NCBI RefSeq assembly: GCF_005796225.1
Contig: NZ_VAHO01000010.1
Location: 1-64,000, forward strand
Length of the DNA: 64,000 nt
Reading direction: 5' to 3'
Source of the DNA: Pseudarthrobacter sp. NamE5
Lineage (GTDB): Bacteria > Actinomycetota > Actinomycetes > Actinomycetales > Micrococcaceae
Positions 24,788 through 33,179 of the stretch are shown in pieces. Position numbers and translations under genes: made by a program. Below the pieces are notes generated by a model. That model worked only from the letters and a program-made list of their open reading frames with translations. It was not told the DNA's origin and did not search any database. Numbering within the stretch: the first letter of the stretch is position 1; each line of letters begins with the position of its first letter.

Positions 24788-25378
24788 GTGACGCAACCAA
24801 GGACACCAGCAGGAACTGCTTTCGATTCCGGCCCCCGGCCTGACCTCTGGAAGCCGGTCCTGCTGCGCGCCGTGGCAGCCCTGCTGTTCGGCGCCGTAAC
24901 CATCTTCTGGGCTGCTCCATCGGTGGAGGTCATGGGCTGGGCCGGCGGGCTCTACCTGCTGGCCACCGGCGTGCTCCTGCTCCGGGGCATTCCGGCAACT
25001 GGATTCCAGCGGGACGCCGCGCCGGGCAAGATGCTGTCCGCTGCGGGCGCGGTGCTTGCCGGGGCTGGGCTGTCTGCGGTGCTGCTGCACGGGGACCTGC
25101 TGTTCGGCGTGGTCGCGGCTGTGGGCCTGGGTGTTGCGGGGGCGCTGGAGCTTTTCTGTGGACTGACGCAGCGCGGCCGGCATGTGCTGGCCCGGGATTG
25201 GATTACCTCCGGAGCCATAGGCCTTGGCACTGCTGCCATCCTGCCGTTTTTCATCCATCTGGGGGCGCACGCCCTGCTGGGAGTGGTCGGCGGAGGAGCA
25301 ATTATCACGGGTGTCCTGTGGGTCCTCTCGGGCCTGACGCTGCGGCACGATGCCCCAAGGACCGCGCAGAAGCCGTAA
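24788..25378 (+). CDS. HdeD-like (DUF308) membrane protein
   Basis: 196 residues with six predicted helices in three pairs (about 27-45, 48-66, 83-101, 105-125, 138-160, 163-181), the DUF308/HdeD layout. TAAACT (24776-24781) ends six bases before GTG 24788, suggesting leaderless translation; TTG 24785 directly precedes it. Function is unknown in actinobacteria; HdeD is linked to acid resistance in enterobacteria. Confidence 0.7.
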   Translation: MTQPRTPAGTAFDSGPRPDLWKPVLLRAVAALLFGAVTIFWAAPSVEVMGWAGGLYLLATGVLLLRGIPATGFQRDAAPGKMLSAAGAVLAGAGLSAVLLHGDLLFGVVAAVGLGVAGALELFCGLTQRGRHVLARDWITSGAIGLGTAAILPFFIHLGAHALLGVVGGGAIITGVLWVLSGLTLRHDAPRTAQKP

Positions 25379-25479
25379 ACTAGGAGAGCGCGGTTCTACT
25401 CCTTGTAGAAAATTGGCCGGGCAAACACCGCAACACGTAAACCAGGACGGCCCCGTGCCGCCTGCAGGGAGGAATTACC

Positions 25480-25839
25480 GTGGCAGACCAGCATCCAGGA
25501 AAACCGCGCGATCTGCGGACCTCGGTGAAGGGCCCGCTGATGTTCTCCGCGTTCTTTGCCGTGATCGCCTTTGTGGCCGTCCTGATCTTCGCTTCCGGGG
25601 GCAGTGCACGTGCGCCCCGTTTCGACCTGGCTTTCACCTCCGCCGGCATTGCGTTCATCGTCACCCTCGTGATTGCCGCGATGCTGTCCATGAGCTACAA
25701 GGACAACGCTGAACACCTGGGCAAAGGATCCGGCGTGAACCTCAGTTCAGCGCGGAAACCGACCCACGGGTTCGGGCCCGCCGGCCATCAGGACCCGCCT
25801 TCCCCGGCCGACGGTCCGGATGCCCGGAGCGGTCACTAG
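25480..25839 (+). CDS. small two-helix membrane protein
   Basis: 119 residues: a basic N-terminus, two helices (about 20-42 and 49-69), then a proline-rich hydrophilic tail (GFGPAGHQDPPSPADGPDARSGH). Start GTG 25480 has SD GGGAGGAA. It lies 101 bp after the HdeD-like gene on the same strand. Resembles hypothetical membrane proteins common in Arthrobacter; function unknown. Confidence 0.7.
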   Translation: MADQHPGKPRDLRTSVKGPLMFSAFFAVIAFVAVLIFASGGSARAPRFDLAFTSAGIAFIVTLVIAAMLSMSYKDNAEHLGKGSGVNLSSARKPTHGFGPAGHQDPPSPADGPDARSGH

Positions 25840-25871
25840 CCCCGCCGCATCACGCGCCGGACCTGCCGGCC

Positions 25872-26417
25872 CTACCCGGCGGCCGCCTGGCGTGCGCGGT
25901 ACGCAGCGACGTGCGCCCGGTTGGCGCAGTTGCCGGTGTCGCAGTACCGCTTCGACCGGTTCCGGCTGAGGTCAAGCACCGCTGCGTTGCAGTCCTCAGC
26001 CTCACAGGTGCGCATCCGGTCCATCTCCTTGCCGCGGATCACGTCGGCCAGTGCCATCGCAGCTTCCGTGCTCATCCTGTGGACCAGGGGAGCTTCCGGT
26101 GTGGTGGCGTGCAGGTGCCAGTCCCACTGGTCGTGCTTGACCAGTTGCGGCAGCGCCCGTGCCTCGCGCAGCAGGCGGTTCACCGTTTGGACGGCGGCAT
26201 CTTCATCCGCCGTCCATAGTTCCGCGAGCTGTTGGCGCAGCTGACGCACGCTTGCCAGCTCCTCCCCGTCCCGGGTGCGGGAACCGCTGAAACCTTCGGC
26301 CGCCAGGAAATGGTCCAGGTCTTCCGGAGTGGCAAGCGCCTCGCTTCCGTTCGCGGCTGAATTGACCAGGTTCACCACAGTGCGCAGCGCCACCTCGGTG
26401 TCAGGGGCAAAAACCAT
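25872..26417 (-). CDS. CGNR zinc-finger (ABATE-domain) transcriptional regulator
   Basis: 181 residues. The N-terminal ABATE domain (NLVNSAANGSEALATPEDLDHFL) is a stress-linked ligand module. The C-terminal CGNR zinc finger reads CEAEDCNAAVLDLSRNRSKRYCDTGNCANRAHVAAYR with the four metal cysteines and the CxNR-type GNCANR. It probably binds DNA. It is divergent from the EamA exporter with 72 bp between, the usual regulator-exporter arrangement. Start ATG 26417 has SD AAGGAG. Confidence 0.87.
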   Translation of the reverse strand: MVFAPDTEVALRTVVNLVNSAANGSEALATPEDLDHFLAAEGFSGSRTRDGEELASVRQLRQQLAELWTADEDAAVQTVNRLLREARALPQLVKHDQWDWHLHATTPEAPLVHRMSTEAAMALADVIRGKEMDRMRTCEAEDCNAAVLDLSRNRSKRYCDTGNCANRAHVAAYRARQAAAG

Positions 26418-26489
26418 CTTGACTCCTTACAGTGCCGTCGCGTACTGTCATGATCATAATCCCACTTTACTCCTGACAGGAGGCGATCA
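26418..26489. promoter_or_regulatory. divergent CGNR/EamA promoter region with inverted repeats
   Basis: The gap contains ACAGT-n10-ACTGT (about 26430-26449), the octamer ATGATCAT (about 26450) and the dyad CTCCTGACAGGAG (26470-26482), which overlaps the eamA SD. Any of these could be the CGNR regulator's site; none is proven. Confidence 0.4.
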
Positions 26490-27566
26490 ATGTCCGCTGC
26501 CGCCAACAGCACGCCCAGCCAGGCGCCCGCGCGCAGGAGCAGCTTCCTCGCCTCCGGCCTGGGGGTGGCCCTGTTCTCCTCCGCCGTCTTCGGCCTGTCT
26601 GGATCGTTCGCCAAGTCGCTGCTCGAAACAGGATGGTCTCCGGGAGCGGCGGTCACTGCCCGGCTTACCGGGGCCGCCCTGATCCTCGCCGTGCCGGCGC
26701 TGCCCGCCCTGAAAGGACGCTGGCACCAGCTCCGGAACAACTGGATGACCATCGTGCTGTTCGGCCTGATAGGGGTGGCAGCCTGCCAGTTGTTCTACTT
26801 CAACGCCGTGGCCAGGCTCTCCGTTGGCGTGGCGCTCCTGCTTGAGTACCTCGCCCCCGTGATCATCGTGCTGTGGCTGTGGGCCGCGAGCCGGAAACGG
26901 CCCCGGGCGCTGACCTTCGGTGGAACCCTGCTCTCGCTGGGCGGCCTGGTCCTGGTCCTGGACCTCACCGGCGCCGTCACTGTGGATCTGGTGGGGGTCC
27001 TGTGGGGCGTTGCCGCCGCAGTGTGCCTCGCCATGTATTTCTTCATAACCGCCAAGGAGAACGACACCCTGCCGCCCATCGTGCTGGCCTCCGGCGGGCT
27101 GCTGGTGGGTGCCGCAGTGATGTGGCTTGCCGCAGCCACGGGGCTGCTGCCAATGGCGTTCAGCACCGCGGACACCAGGCTGGGTCCCTGGGTTGCACCA
27201 TGGTGGGTTTCCCTGGCCGGGCTGGTGGTCCTGGCAACGGTACTGGCCTACGTGTCCGGGATAATGGCCGCCCGGGCGCTGGGTTCCAAGGTTGCATCCT
27301 TTGTGTCATTGACCGAGGTCCTGTTCGCCGTGATCTGGGCTTGGCTCCTGCTCGGTGAGCTGCCGGGGGCCATCCAGCTCCTCGGCGGCGTACTGATTGT
27401 AGGCGGAGTAATCCTGGTGCGCCTCGATGAACTGCGGGGGCCGGCGGCCGTGACTGAAGAAGGGGCCGCTGCAGACACGGGCAAGTCGCCGGGGGCAGGC
27501 AAGGCGGCGGCACTTCCGGCGGCGTCACCGCTGGAGCACGCGAACGACGTCGAACCCGTACCTTAA
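26490..27566 (+). CDS. EamA family (DMT superfamily) transporter
   Basis: 358 residues with ten helices in two EamA repeats (about 20-155 and 165-315). Typical motifs are FGLSGSFAKSLLETGWSPGAAVTARLTGAALIL and SKVASFVSLTEVLFAVIWAWLLLGELPGAIQLLGGVLIVGGVILV. It likely exports a small metabolite or amino acid. The last 45 residues are a hydrophilic low-complexity tail. Start ATG 26490 with SD GGAGGCGATCA. Divergent from the CGNR regulator, which probably controls it. Confidence 0.9.
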   Translation: MSAAANSTPSQAPARRSSFLASGLGVALFSSAVFGLSGSFAKSLLETGWSPGAAVTARLTGAALILAVPALPALKGRWHQLRNNWMTIVLFGLIGVAACQLFYFNAVARLSVGVALLLEYLAPVIIVLWLWAASRKRPRALTFGGTLLSLGGLVLVLDLTGAVTVDLVGVLWGVAAAVCLAMYFFITAKENDTLPPIVLASGGLLVGAAVMWLAAATGLLPMAFSTADTRLGPWVAPWWVSLAGLVVLATVLAYVSGIMAARALGSKVASFVSLTEVLFAVIWAWLLLGELPGAIQLLGGVLIVGGVILVRLDELRGPAAVTEEGAAADTGKSPGAGKAAALPAASPLEHANDVEPVP

Positions 27567-27620
27567 GTGGGACTGGCCGCCGTTCGTGCCGCAGCAGCGG
27601 AAGAGGGCAGTAATTAATCG

Positions 27621-27663
27621 GGAAGGGGACCGGACACCATGCGGGTGTCCGGTCCCCTTCCCT
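27621..27663. terminator. strong bidirectional hairpin between convergent genes
   Basis: GGGAAGGGGACCGGACACC (27621-27639) pairs perfectly with GGTGTCCGGTCCCCTTCCC (27645-27663) across a five-base loop. It sits between the EamA stop and the WXG100 stop on the opposite strand, where a shared terminator is expected. U tracts are poor on both sides. Confidence 0.7.
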
Positions 27664-27698
27664 GCACGGGCACTGCCAGGGCTGTGCAAGCCGTAAGG

Positions 27699-27962
27699 TC
27701 AGCGGGACGCGTTGTCCTGCTCCTCGGCGTTCTTCCTCGCCTGCGTGCCGGCTTCCTTCAGTGCTTCTGCAACTTTGGTCAGCATGGCGGTGTGGGTGCC
27801 GGACCACTCATTGCGGAACTTGTCTGCGTCCGGCCCCTCCCAGTTCGTGCTGCTCAGGGCCTTGGTGAGAGTGGACTTCTGCGTCTCGATTTCGGACGCA
27901 CCTGCCTGAAGCTTGCTGCCCAGCTGACGAAGCTGCTGAACGTCTGCACCCCAAATAGCCAT
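27699..27962 (-). CDS. WXG100 family (ESAT-6-like) secretion protein
   Basis: 87 residues, two helices with the W-x-G turn at W41-E-G43 (TNWEGPDADKFRNEW). It starts MAIWGADVQQLRQLGSKLQAGASEIE. Family members are exported as dimers by type VII (ESX) systems. Start ATG 27962 with SD AAGGAGAAACTG. No EccC/EssC ATPase or partner WXG gene lies nearby, so it is an orphan here. It lacks an obvious YxxxD/E export tail; the C-terminus is ARKNAEEQDNASR. Confidence 0.88.
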   Translation of the reverse strand: MAIWGADVQQLRQLGSKLQAGASEIETQKSTLTKALSSTNWEGPDADKFRNEWSGTHTAMLTKVAEALKEAGTQARKNAEEQDNASR

Positions 27963-28198
27963 CAGTTTCTCCTTGTGTGGTCATTGGAACCGAACCAGAT
28001 CGGCGCCCCCAGCGGTCCCCGGCTGATCCGGAAGATCCATTGCCTAAACCTACCCGGCCTTCAAGGACACCGTCGATGGGCACCACTGCCCATGGCGAAC
28101 TCCCCAAGGACGGCGCCCCCATGGACAGGGTGCCGGACCAGTGCTGCAACCTGCAGGAGGGGGTCGATCCCAGGCGGTCCAGAGCCTAGCATTGCACT

Positions 28199-28471
28199 AT
28201 GTGCCGGAACATCCGAACCCTCCACAACTTCGAACCGCACGCCACCTCCGAGGAAGTGCACGCCGCCGCACTGCAGTACGTGCGCAAGATCAGCGGCAGC
28301 ACCAAGCCGTCCAAGGCGAACCAGGAAGCCTTTGATGAAGCAGTCCACGAGATCGCCCACATCACCCAGCACCTCCTGGACTCCCTGGTCACGCAGGCCC
28401 CGCCCAAGGACCGGGAATCCGAGGCGGCCAAGGCCAAGGCGCGGGCAGCTATGCGGTACGGCGCAGCCTGA
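28199..28471 (+). CDS. DUF2277 family protein
   Basis: 90 residues beginning MCRNIRTLHNFEPHATSEEVHAAALQYVRKISGSTKPS, the hallmark of DUF2277, small cytosolic proteins of unknown function with a conserved N-terminal Cys-Arg-Asn. TAGCAT (28187-28192) is followed by six bases and then ATG 28199, so the mRNA appears leaderless. It converges on copA with nine bases between the stops. Confidence 0.88.
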   Translation: MCRNIRTLHNFEPHATSEEVHAAALQYVRKISGSTKPSKANQEAFDEAVHEIAHITQHLLDSLVTQAPPKDRESEAAKAKARAAMRYGAA

Positions 28472-28480
28472 CGCCTCCGC

Positions 28481-30763
28481 CTACCTGCCGGCGGGCTGCT
28501 TTCCGAAACTCCGCAGCCTGAGCGAGTTGGCAACCACGAGGACCGAGCTGGCGGCCATGGCGGCGCCTGCGATCATCGGGTTGAGCAGGCCGAGGGCGGC
28601 CACCGGGATGCCCACGGCGTTGTAGAAGAACGCCCAGAAGAGGTTTGTTTTGATGGTGGCCAAGGTCCGGCGGGACAGTTCGATGGCCTGCGCCACCTGG
28701 GCGAGGTCGTTGCCCATTACGGTCAGGTCGGCCGCTTCGATGGCAACGTCCGTACCGGAACCCATGGCAATTCCCAGATCCGCCTGCGCCAGGGCGGCAG
28801 CATCGTTCACGCCGTCGCCCGCCATGGCCACGATGGCTCCCCCTGCCTGCAGCCTTCGCACAGCCTCGACTTTCCCCTCCGGCAGGACCCCGGCATAGAC
28901 GTCATCCTTGGCAATGCCGACGGCGGCCGCCACCTGCGCTGCCACGGCAGCGTTGTCGCCTGTGAGCAGGACGGGGCGCAGGCCCAGCCGCTTCAGGCGT
29001 TCAACGGCGGCGGCGGAACCTTCCTTGACGGTGTCGCGGAGGCTGATGATGCCGGCAACGGCGCCGTCCACGGCAACCCAGATGGCAGTGGCTCCTGTGG
29101 CTTCCGCCAAGGCGAGCTCCTGCTGTTGCCCGTTTGTCAGGATGATGCCGTTCTCCTGCAGCCAGCCCGTGCGCCCTGCCGTGACGTGCCTGCCCTCAAC
29201 GGTCCCCGAGACGCCGCCGCCCGGCGCTGACCGGAAGCCCTGTACGGCCGGAAGCGGGCCGTCGTCGTCCGTTTTATCCGCTGCCGCAGCAGCAATGGCG
29301 TGCGCCACCGGATGCTCCGACGCCGCTTCCACGGCACCTGCCAGCCGCAGCACCTCCCGCTCCCGGAACCCGTTGAAGGCGGCTGTAGCGTCAACCGCGA
29401 GGATGCCGGTGGTCACCGTACCTGTCTTGTCCAGGAGGATGGTGTCAACGGTCCGGGTGTCCTCCAGGACCTGCGGTCCCTTGATGAGGATGCCCAGCTG
29501 GGCACCGCGTCCGGTTCCCGTCAGCAGGCCCACCGGAGTGGCGAGTCCGAGCGCGCAGGGGCAGGCAATGACCAGGACGGCGACGGCCGCCGTGAATGCC
29601 GGGCGCAGGTCACCGCTGCCCAGGTCCGGTCCCGCGAAAAGAAGCCACAGCACGAACGTCAGCGCTGCGATGGCGAGGACCACCGGAACGAAGACGGCGC
29701 TGATGCGGTCCGCCAGCCGTGCGATGGGTGCTTTGCCGGTCTGGGCCTGGGACACCAGCCGTGCGATCTGGGCCAGCGTTGTATCGGAACCCACCCGGGT
29801 GGCACGCACCAGGAGGCGGCCCGAGGTGTTGATGGTGGCGCCGGTGACTTGGCTGCCCGGGCCTACTTCCACCGGCACAGATTCGCCGGTTACCAGGGAG
29901 GCGTCCACGGCGGAATTGCCGTCCGTCACCACGCCGTCGGTGGCGATCTTCTCCCCGGGGCGCACCACCAGGACATCGCCCACCTGGAGTTGGCCGGCGG
30001 GGATCCGCTGTTCGCTGCCGTGCCGCAAAATGGTGGCATCATTGGCGCCCAGGTGGAGCAGGGCCTGCAGGGCGTCGCCGGCTTTCTGCTTGGCGTTGGC
30101 TTCCAGGTACCGGCCCAGGAGCAGGAAAGTGGTGACGACAGCGGCCACCTCAAAGTAAAGGCCGCCCGTCTCCATACCCTCCATGCCGGGGTGCTCCGTC
30201 ATGCGGGGATCTGCGAGCAGCTGCCAGCCGGAGAACAGGTACGCGGCAGCAACGCCTATGGATACCAGGGTGTCCATGGTGGATGCCAGGTGCCGGGCGT
30301 TGATGGCGGCTGCGCGGTGGAACGGCCAGGCGGCCCAGGTGACCACCGGCAGTGCCAGCAGTGCCGCCGCCCAGCCCCAGTGCGGGAACTGTGCTGCGGG
30401 GACCATGGAGATAAGGAAGACGGGCACGGTCAGTAGTGCCGCCAGGATCAGCCGGGGGCGGAGCTGCGCTGCTCCATGGGCATCAGCATCTTCAGCGGCT
30501 CCGGCACCGGCTGGCGGCTCCGGAGTGCGGACCGCAGCCTTGTAGCCCGCAGCGTTGACGGTATCCACCAGCTGCTGGTCTGTGATGCCGGCGGGAACTG
30601 TTACGGAGGCTGACTCCAACGGAAGGTTTACCGAAGCGTGGACGCCGTCGATCTTGCCGAGTTTTTTCTCCACCCTGTTGACGCAGGAGGCGCAGGTCAT
30701 GCCTTCAATGTCCAGTTCCACCACCCGGATTCCGGGATCGTGGAGAAGTTCCTGTTTGCTCAT
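28481..30763 (-). CDS. copA: copper-translocating P1B-type ATPase
   Basis: About 760 residues. One N-terminal heavy-metal domain (GMTCASC, C24/C27) precedes eight helices. Actuator TGES is near 292, the transmembrane CPC (IACPCALGLATP) near 401, phosphorylation site DKTGT near 445, SEHP near 482 and hinge GDGVNDAAAL. The last helix holds the Cu(I)-type MAASS. It pumps Cu(I) out of the cytosol. I start at ATG 30763 with SD GGGGAG. It is cotranscribed with copZ (26 bp upstream) and csoR. Confidence 0.95.
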   Translation of the reverse strand: MSKQELLHDPGIRVVELDIEGMTCASCVNRVEKKLGKIDGVHASVNLPLESASVTVPAGITDQQLVDTVNAAGYKAAVRTPEPPAGAGAAEDADAHGAAQLRPRLILAALLTVPVFLISMVPAAQFPHWGWAAALLALPVVTWAAWPFHRAAAINARHLASTMDTLVSIGVAAAYLFSGWQLLADPRMTEHPGMEGMETGGLYFEVAAVVTTFLLLGRYLEANAKQKAGDALQALLHLGANDATILRHGSEQRIPAGQLQVGDVLVVRPGEKIATDGVVTDGNSAVDASLVTGESVPVEVGPGSQVTGATINTSGRLLVRATRVGSDTTLAQIARLVSQAQTGKAPIARLADRISAVFVPVVLAIAALTFVLWLLFAGPDLGSGDLRPAFTAAVAVLVIACPCALGLATPVGLLTGTGRGAQLGILIKGPQVLEDTRTVDTILLDKTGTVTTGILAVDATAAFNGFREREVLRLAGAVEAASEHPVAHAIAAAAADKTDDDGPLPAVQGFRSAPGGGVSGTVEGRHVTAGRTGWLQENGIILTNGQQQELALAEATGATAIWVAVDGAVAGIISLRDTVKEGSAAAVERLKRLGLRPVLLTGDNAAVAAQVAAAVGIAKDDVYAGVLPEGKVEAVRRLQAGGAIVAMAGDGVNDAAALAQADLGIAMGSGTDVAIEAADLTVMGNDLAQVAQAIELSRRTLATIKTNLFWAFFYNAVGIPVAALGLLNPMIAGAAMAASSVLVVANSLRLRSFGKQPAGR

Positions 30764-30789
30764 CGGGCTCCCCGAATACAATGCCGGTG

Positions 30790-31029
30790 CTAGGCCCGAT
30801 TGGCGACGACCAGGTAGCCGGCCTCGGCCACGGCCTCGCCGATTTCCGAGGGTGACAGTTCCTTGCTGGAAGTGATGGTCACGGTGGAGATGCCTCCGGC
30901 GTTCAGGTCCACGTCCACTGCTTCGACCCCCGTCAGGGCCTCGAGTTCTTCGGTGACGGCCGATACGCAGTGTCCGCAGGTCATCCCGGAAACGCTGACG
31001 GTAGTGGTGGTGGGGGAGGTGGTGCTCAT
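30790..31029 (-). CDS. copZ: copper chaperone, heavy-metal-associated domain protein
   Basis: 79 residues forming a single HMA ferredoxin-like fold with the metal motif GMTCGHC, then VDLNAGGISTVTI and a C-terminal GYLVVANRA. It hands Cu(I) to CopA. The start is ATG 31029 with SD AAGGAG; the longer open frame (to 31113) overlaps csoR and is not credible. It lies between csoR and copA. Confidence 0.92.
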   Translation of the reverse strand: MSTTSPTTTTVSVSGMTCGHCVSAVTEELEALTGVEAVDVDLNAGGISTVTITSSKELSPSEIGEAVAEAGYLVVANRA

Positions 31030-31087
31030 GGCTTGCTCCTTGCTGGCTTGCGGGGGGTAATCGGCTGATGGTGGGTGGACGGTCGGT

Positions 31088-31438
31088 TCAGCGGAGCAGG
31101 CGGCCGATGGCATCGGCTGCTTCCTTGACCTTCGCGTCGATTGTTTCGGCGCGGACCGCAGGGTCAGGTTCAGAAGCGGCGCCCACGACGCAGTGGCCGA
31201 TGTGCTCTTCCACCAGGCCGAGGCTTACCGCGTGCAGGGCTTTGGTGACGGCGGATACCTGCGTGAGGATGTCGATGCAGTATTTGTCCTCGTCCACCAT
31301 GCGCGCGATGCCCCGGACCTGGCCCTCGATGCGCTTGAGCCGGCGGAGGTAGGCCTCCTTGTTTCCGGCGTAACCGTGCTGCGCCAGGTTTGACGCCCCG
31401 TGCGGGGCGGGAACAGCCTCTTCTTCTGTCGTACTCAT
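31088..31438 (-). CDS. csoR: copper-sensing transcriptional repressor, CsoR family
   Basis: 116 residues, all-helical. The family core is YLRRLKRIEGQVRGIARMVDEDKYCIDILTQVSAVTKALHAVSLGLVEEHIGHCVV, with the Cu(I) ligand set Cys (YCID), His and Cys (HIGHC). Copper binding releases DNA. ATG 31438 follows TATATT plus eight bases, suggesting a leaderless transcript. Two GC-rich dyads overlap its promoter, so it autoregulates csoR-copZ-copA. Confidence 0.93.
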   Translation of the reverse strand: MSTTEEEAVPAPHGASNLAQHGYAGNKEAYLRRLKRIEGQVRGIARMVDEDKYCIDILTQVSAVTKALHAVSLGLVEEHIGHCVVGAASEPDPAVRAETIDAKVKEAADAIGRLLR

Positions 31439-31448
31439 ATATCGAGAA

Positions 31449-31467
31449 TATACCCCCCGTGGGTATA
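31449..31467. promoter_or_regulatory. CsoR operator 1
   Basis: TATACCCCCCGTGGGTATA matches the CsoR-type pseudo-palindrome (TAnCCC...GGGnTA). It lies 11 bp upstream of the csoR start, overlapping the probable -10 TATATT (31452-31447), so binding would block transcription. Confidence 0.82.
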
Positions 31468-31475
31468 CCGCAACG

Positions 31476-31488
31476 ACCCCTAGGGGGT
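31476..31488. promoter_or_regulatory. CsoR operator 2
   Basis: ACCCCTAGGGGGT, flanked by GTATC, is a second near-palindromic G/C-tract site about 25 bp from operator 1 centre to centre. It would cover the -35 side of the csoR promoter. Confidence 0.65.
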
Positions 31489-31527
31489 ATCAGCATCCAG
31501 TGCACCCCCCGCGTGGTTCCAGGACAC

Positions 31528-31572
31528 AAAAAAGCTCCGGAGTGCGTTATTGGGGGATACGCACTCCGGAGC
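31528..31572 (-). terminator. rho-independent terminator (minus strand)
   Basis: A perfect 14-bp stem GCTCCGGAGTGCGT (31534-31547) / ACGCACTCCGGAGC (31559-31572) is followed on the minus strand by TTTTTT (31533-31528). It would end transcription from the universal stress gene, though the stop of that gene is 154 bp upstream. Confidence 0.85.
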
Positions 31573-31725
31573 AGTTCTTGGGCAGGTTCCGGCTTCCATC
31601 TGCTGTAACCGGCCTGCTTGAATCAGCTTAGTGGCTGGCAAAGCCGTCCGCCACCCTGCGGAATAACTACTTTCGCTTTACTTTCCATGGCCATATTCAG
31701 GGGTTGGACAGCCCGGCGGCGCGGA

Positions 31726-32241
31726 TCACGGCCGGTCCTCATGGGCTGGCCTCCGGTAAGGGACCACCAGGACCGGACGGCTCTGGTGATGGGTCAACCA
31801 TCCCGCCAATGAACCGTTCAGCACCTCTGCCAGCCGGTGCGAAAACCCCCGTTCGCTGGTACCCACTATGATCATGGGCGCGTTGGTTTCCTCAGCGAGC
31901 TGCGCAAGGGCCCGTGCCGGATCTCCCGCAAGCGTCCGCAGTGTCCATTCCACGCCCGCTGTTCCTGCGGGCACTTTCGCCACCGCAGCTTCTATGACTG
32001 CGCTGAGCTCCGCTGTCAGCCCGCGGATTTCCTTGTCATCATCCGGGTGCAGGGAGAGCCGGTGGGCCGACCGGGCCGGATCCCAATCCACGAGGTAACT
32101 GGCCTCGTAGACGTAGGCGCAAAGCAAGGGGGCGCCCATCCGTGCGGCAAGGGTTGCTGCCGTCTGCAGCACCTCAGGGTGCTGCCTGGGGGTGACGCCC
32201 ACCAGGAGTGGGGGCGTGCCACTGAATCCTTTTGACGTCAT
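31726..32241 (-). CDS. universal stress protein (UspA family)
   Basis: 171 residues with one USP domain: PLLVGVTPRQHPEVLQTAATLAARMGAPLLCAYV at the start and the ATP-binding G-2x-G-9x-G-S motif in GTSERGFSHRLAEVLNGSLAGWLTHH, then RPVLVVPY. Probably an ATP-binding stress protein. Start ATG 32241 with GAGGACA upstream. It precedes a long 3-prime untranslated stretch and the terminator at 31528. Confidence 0.9.
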   Translation of the reverse strand: MTSKGFSGTPPLLVGVTPRQHPEVLQTAATLAARMGAPLLCAYVYEASYLVDWDPARSAHRLSLHPDDDKEIRGLTAELSAVIEAAVAKVPAGTAGVEWTLRTLAGDPARALAQLAEETNAPMIIVGTSERGFSHRLAEVLNGSLAGWLTHHQSRPVLVVPYRRPAHEDRP

Positions 32242-32288
32242 AGCTCATTGTCCTCTTCAGGGAAGTCCATTAGACAGGTCCCGCGGCG

Positions 32289-33038
32289 CTAGCTAACGGC
32301 GGGTGAAGCGGTGACAACCACATTCTTTCCCCATGGGTCCTCTGTGTAGCAGCTGATCAGGACCAGCCGGTTAGGCAGCATCTCCCAAATGGGGCTTTCC
32401 TTCAGGCTCGATTTCAGGTAGGTGGTGACGCTGTCCACCTGGTACTCGATGGTGCCGGCCGCGGTATCCACCTCGAAGCGCTCTCCCACTGCGGCCGCCG
32501 AGCTCAAGTGGTTGAACGGCGCCTCAGCACCGTCCCAGCTGTGGCCTATCACGTAGGTGGTGTTCTCTGAGCCATCGCCGGGGCTGCCGAAGGCGGTGAG
32601 CCAGTAACCGTCCTTGGTAGCAGGCGGCACGATGGTCTGGCTGGCCCGTGCGGTGTTGTCCAGTTCCAGGGGGTGGACCGGAACGTGGAAGTCGGCGGAC
32701 GGATACCGGATCCGGAGCGGTGCTGCCGCCTGGGGCAGGGCGGGCTCCGGCAGGGCACCGGGAGGAGGGCCGGCAGTTGCGGCAGCGGCCAGGGCCGTGT
32801 CCGTTTTCGCCAAAACGGGCTGTGCTGACGGAGCTGCAAGGTCAGCGGGCTCGATGGTGCGCGCTGATTCCACCGCTGACCGGCCAGCAGGCGACTGCGG
32901 CTGGTGGAACAGGGGCGCCCCGAAGGTGATGGACAGGAAGGCCAGCACGCCACAGAGGAGGATGGCCACGTCTCCCCGGTTCCAGCGCCGTCGGGGATGT
33001 TCAGCTTCTGCCGCGTGCCGGCTGAGTGACTCGGCCAT
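32289..33038 (-). CDS. class F-like sortase
   Basis: 249 residues: an N-terminal membrane anchor (about 24-44), a low-complexity linker, and the sortase barrel (about 110-249). The catalytic His is in TYVIGHSW and the catalytic Cys in LVLISCYTEDPWGKN. The usual downstream Arg seems replaced: GKNVVVTA stands where YRDNVVV is typical. It would cleave and transfer wall proteins to peptidoglycan or pili. Start ATG 33038 with SD AAGGAGCACC. The upstream gene is a likely substrate. Confidence 0.82.
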   Translation of the reverse strand: MAESLSRHAAEAEHPRRRWNRGDVAILLCGVLAFLSITFGAPLFHQPQSPAGRSAVESARTIEPADLAAPSAQPVLAKTDTALAAAATAGPPPGALPEPALPQAAAPLRIRYPSADFHVPVHPLELDNTARASQTIVPPATKDGYWLTAFGSPGDGSENTTYVIGHSWDGAEAPFNHLSSAAAVGERFEVDTAAGTIEYQVDSVTTYLKSSLKESPIWEMLPNRLVLISCYTEDPWGKNVVVTASPAVS

Positions 33039-33068
33039 GGTGCTCCTTCCAGGTTTGCGGTGCAAAGG

Positions 33069-33109
33069 AAGGAAGGCGCCCCGCCGGGCACTGGCGGGAC
33101 GCCTTCCTT
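33069..33109 (-). terminator. hairpin between wall-protein gene and sortase gene
   Basis: AAGGAAGGCG (33069-33078) pairs with CGCCTTCCTT (33100-33109), with an inner CCGCC/GGCGG stem. It lies between two minus-strand genes, 31 bp before the sortase start, so it could be a terminator or an attenuator setting the substrate/sortase ratio. Confidence 0.6.
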
Positions 33110-33179
33110 GTCAAGGGGCTGTGGTTGCGCGGTGCCTTGGAGGCAAGGGCCACGAGCCGGGCTTTGCTGACAACCGGGG

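Noticed and set aside
24044..25348. 434-residue minus-strand open frame
   Set aside because: Antisense to the MATE and HdeD-like genes; composition is GC-rich shadow (Gln/Gly/Arg-rich), with no family likeness or SD.
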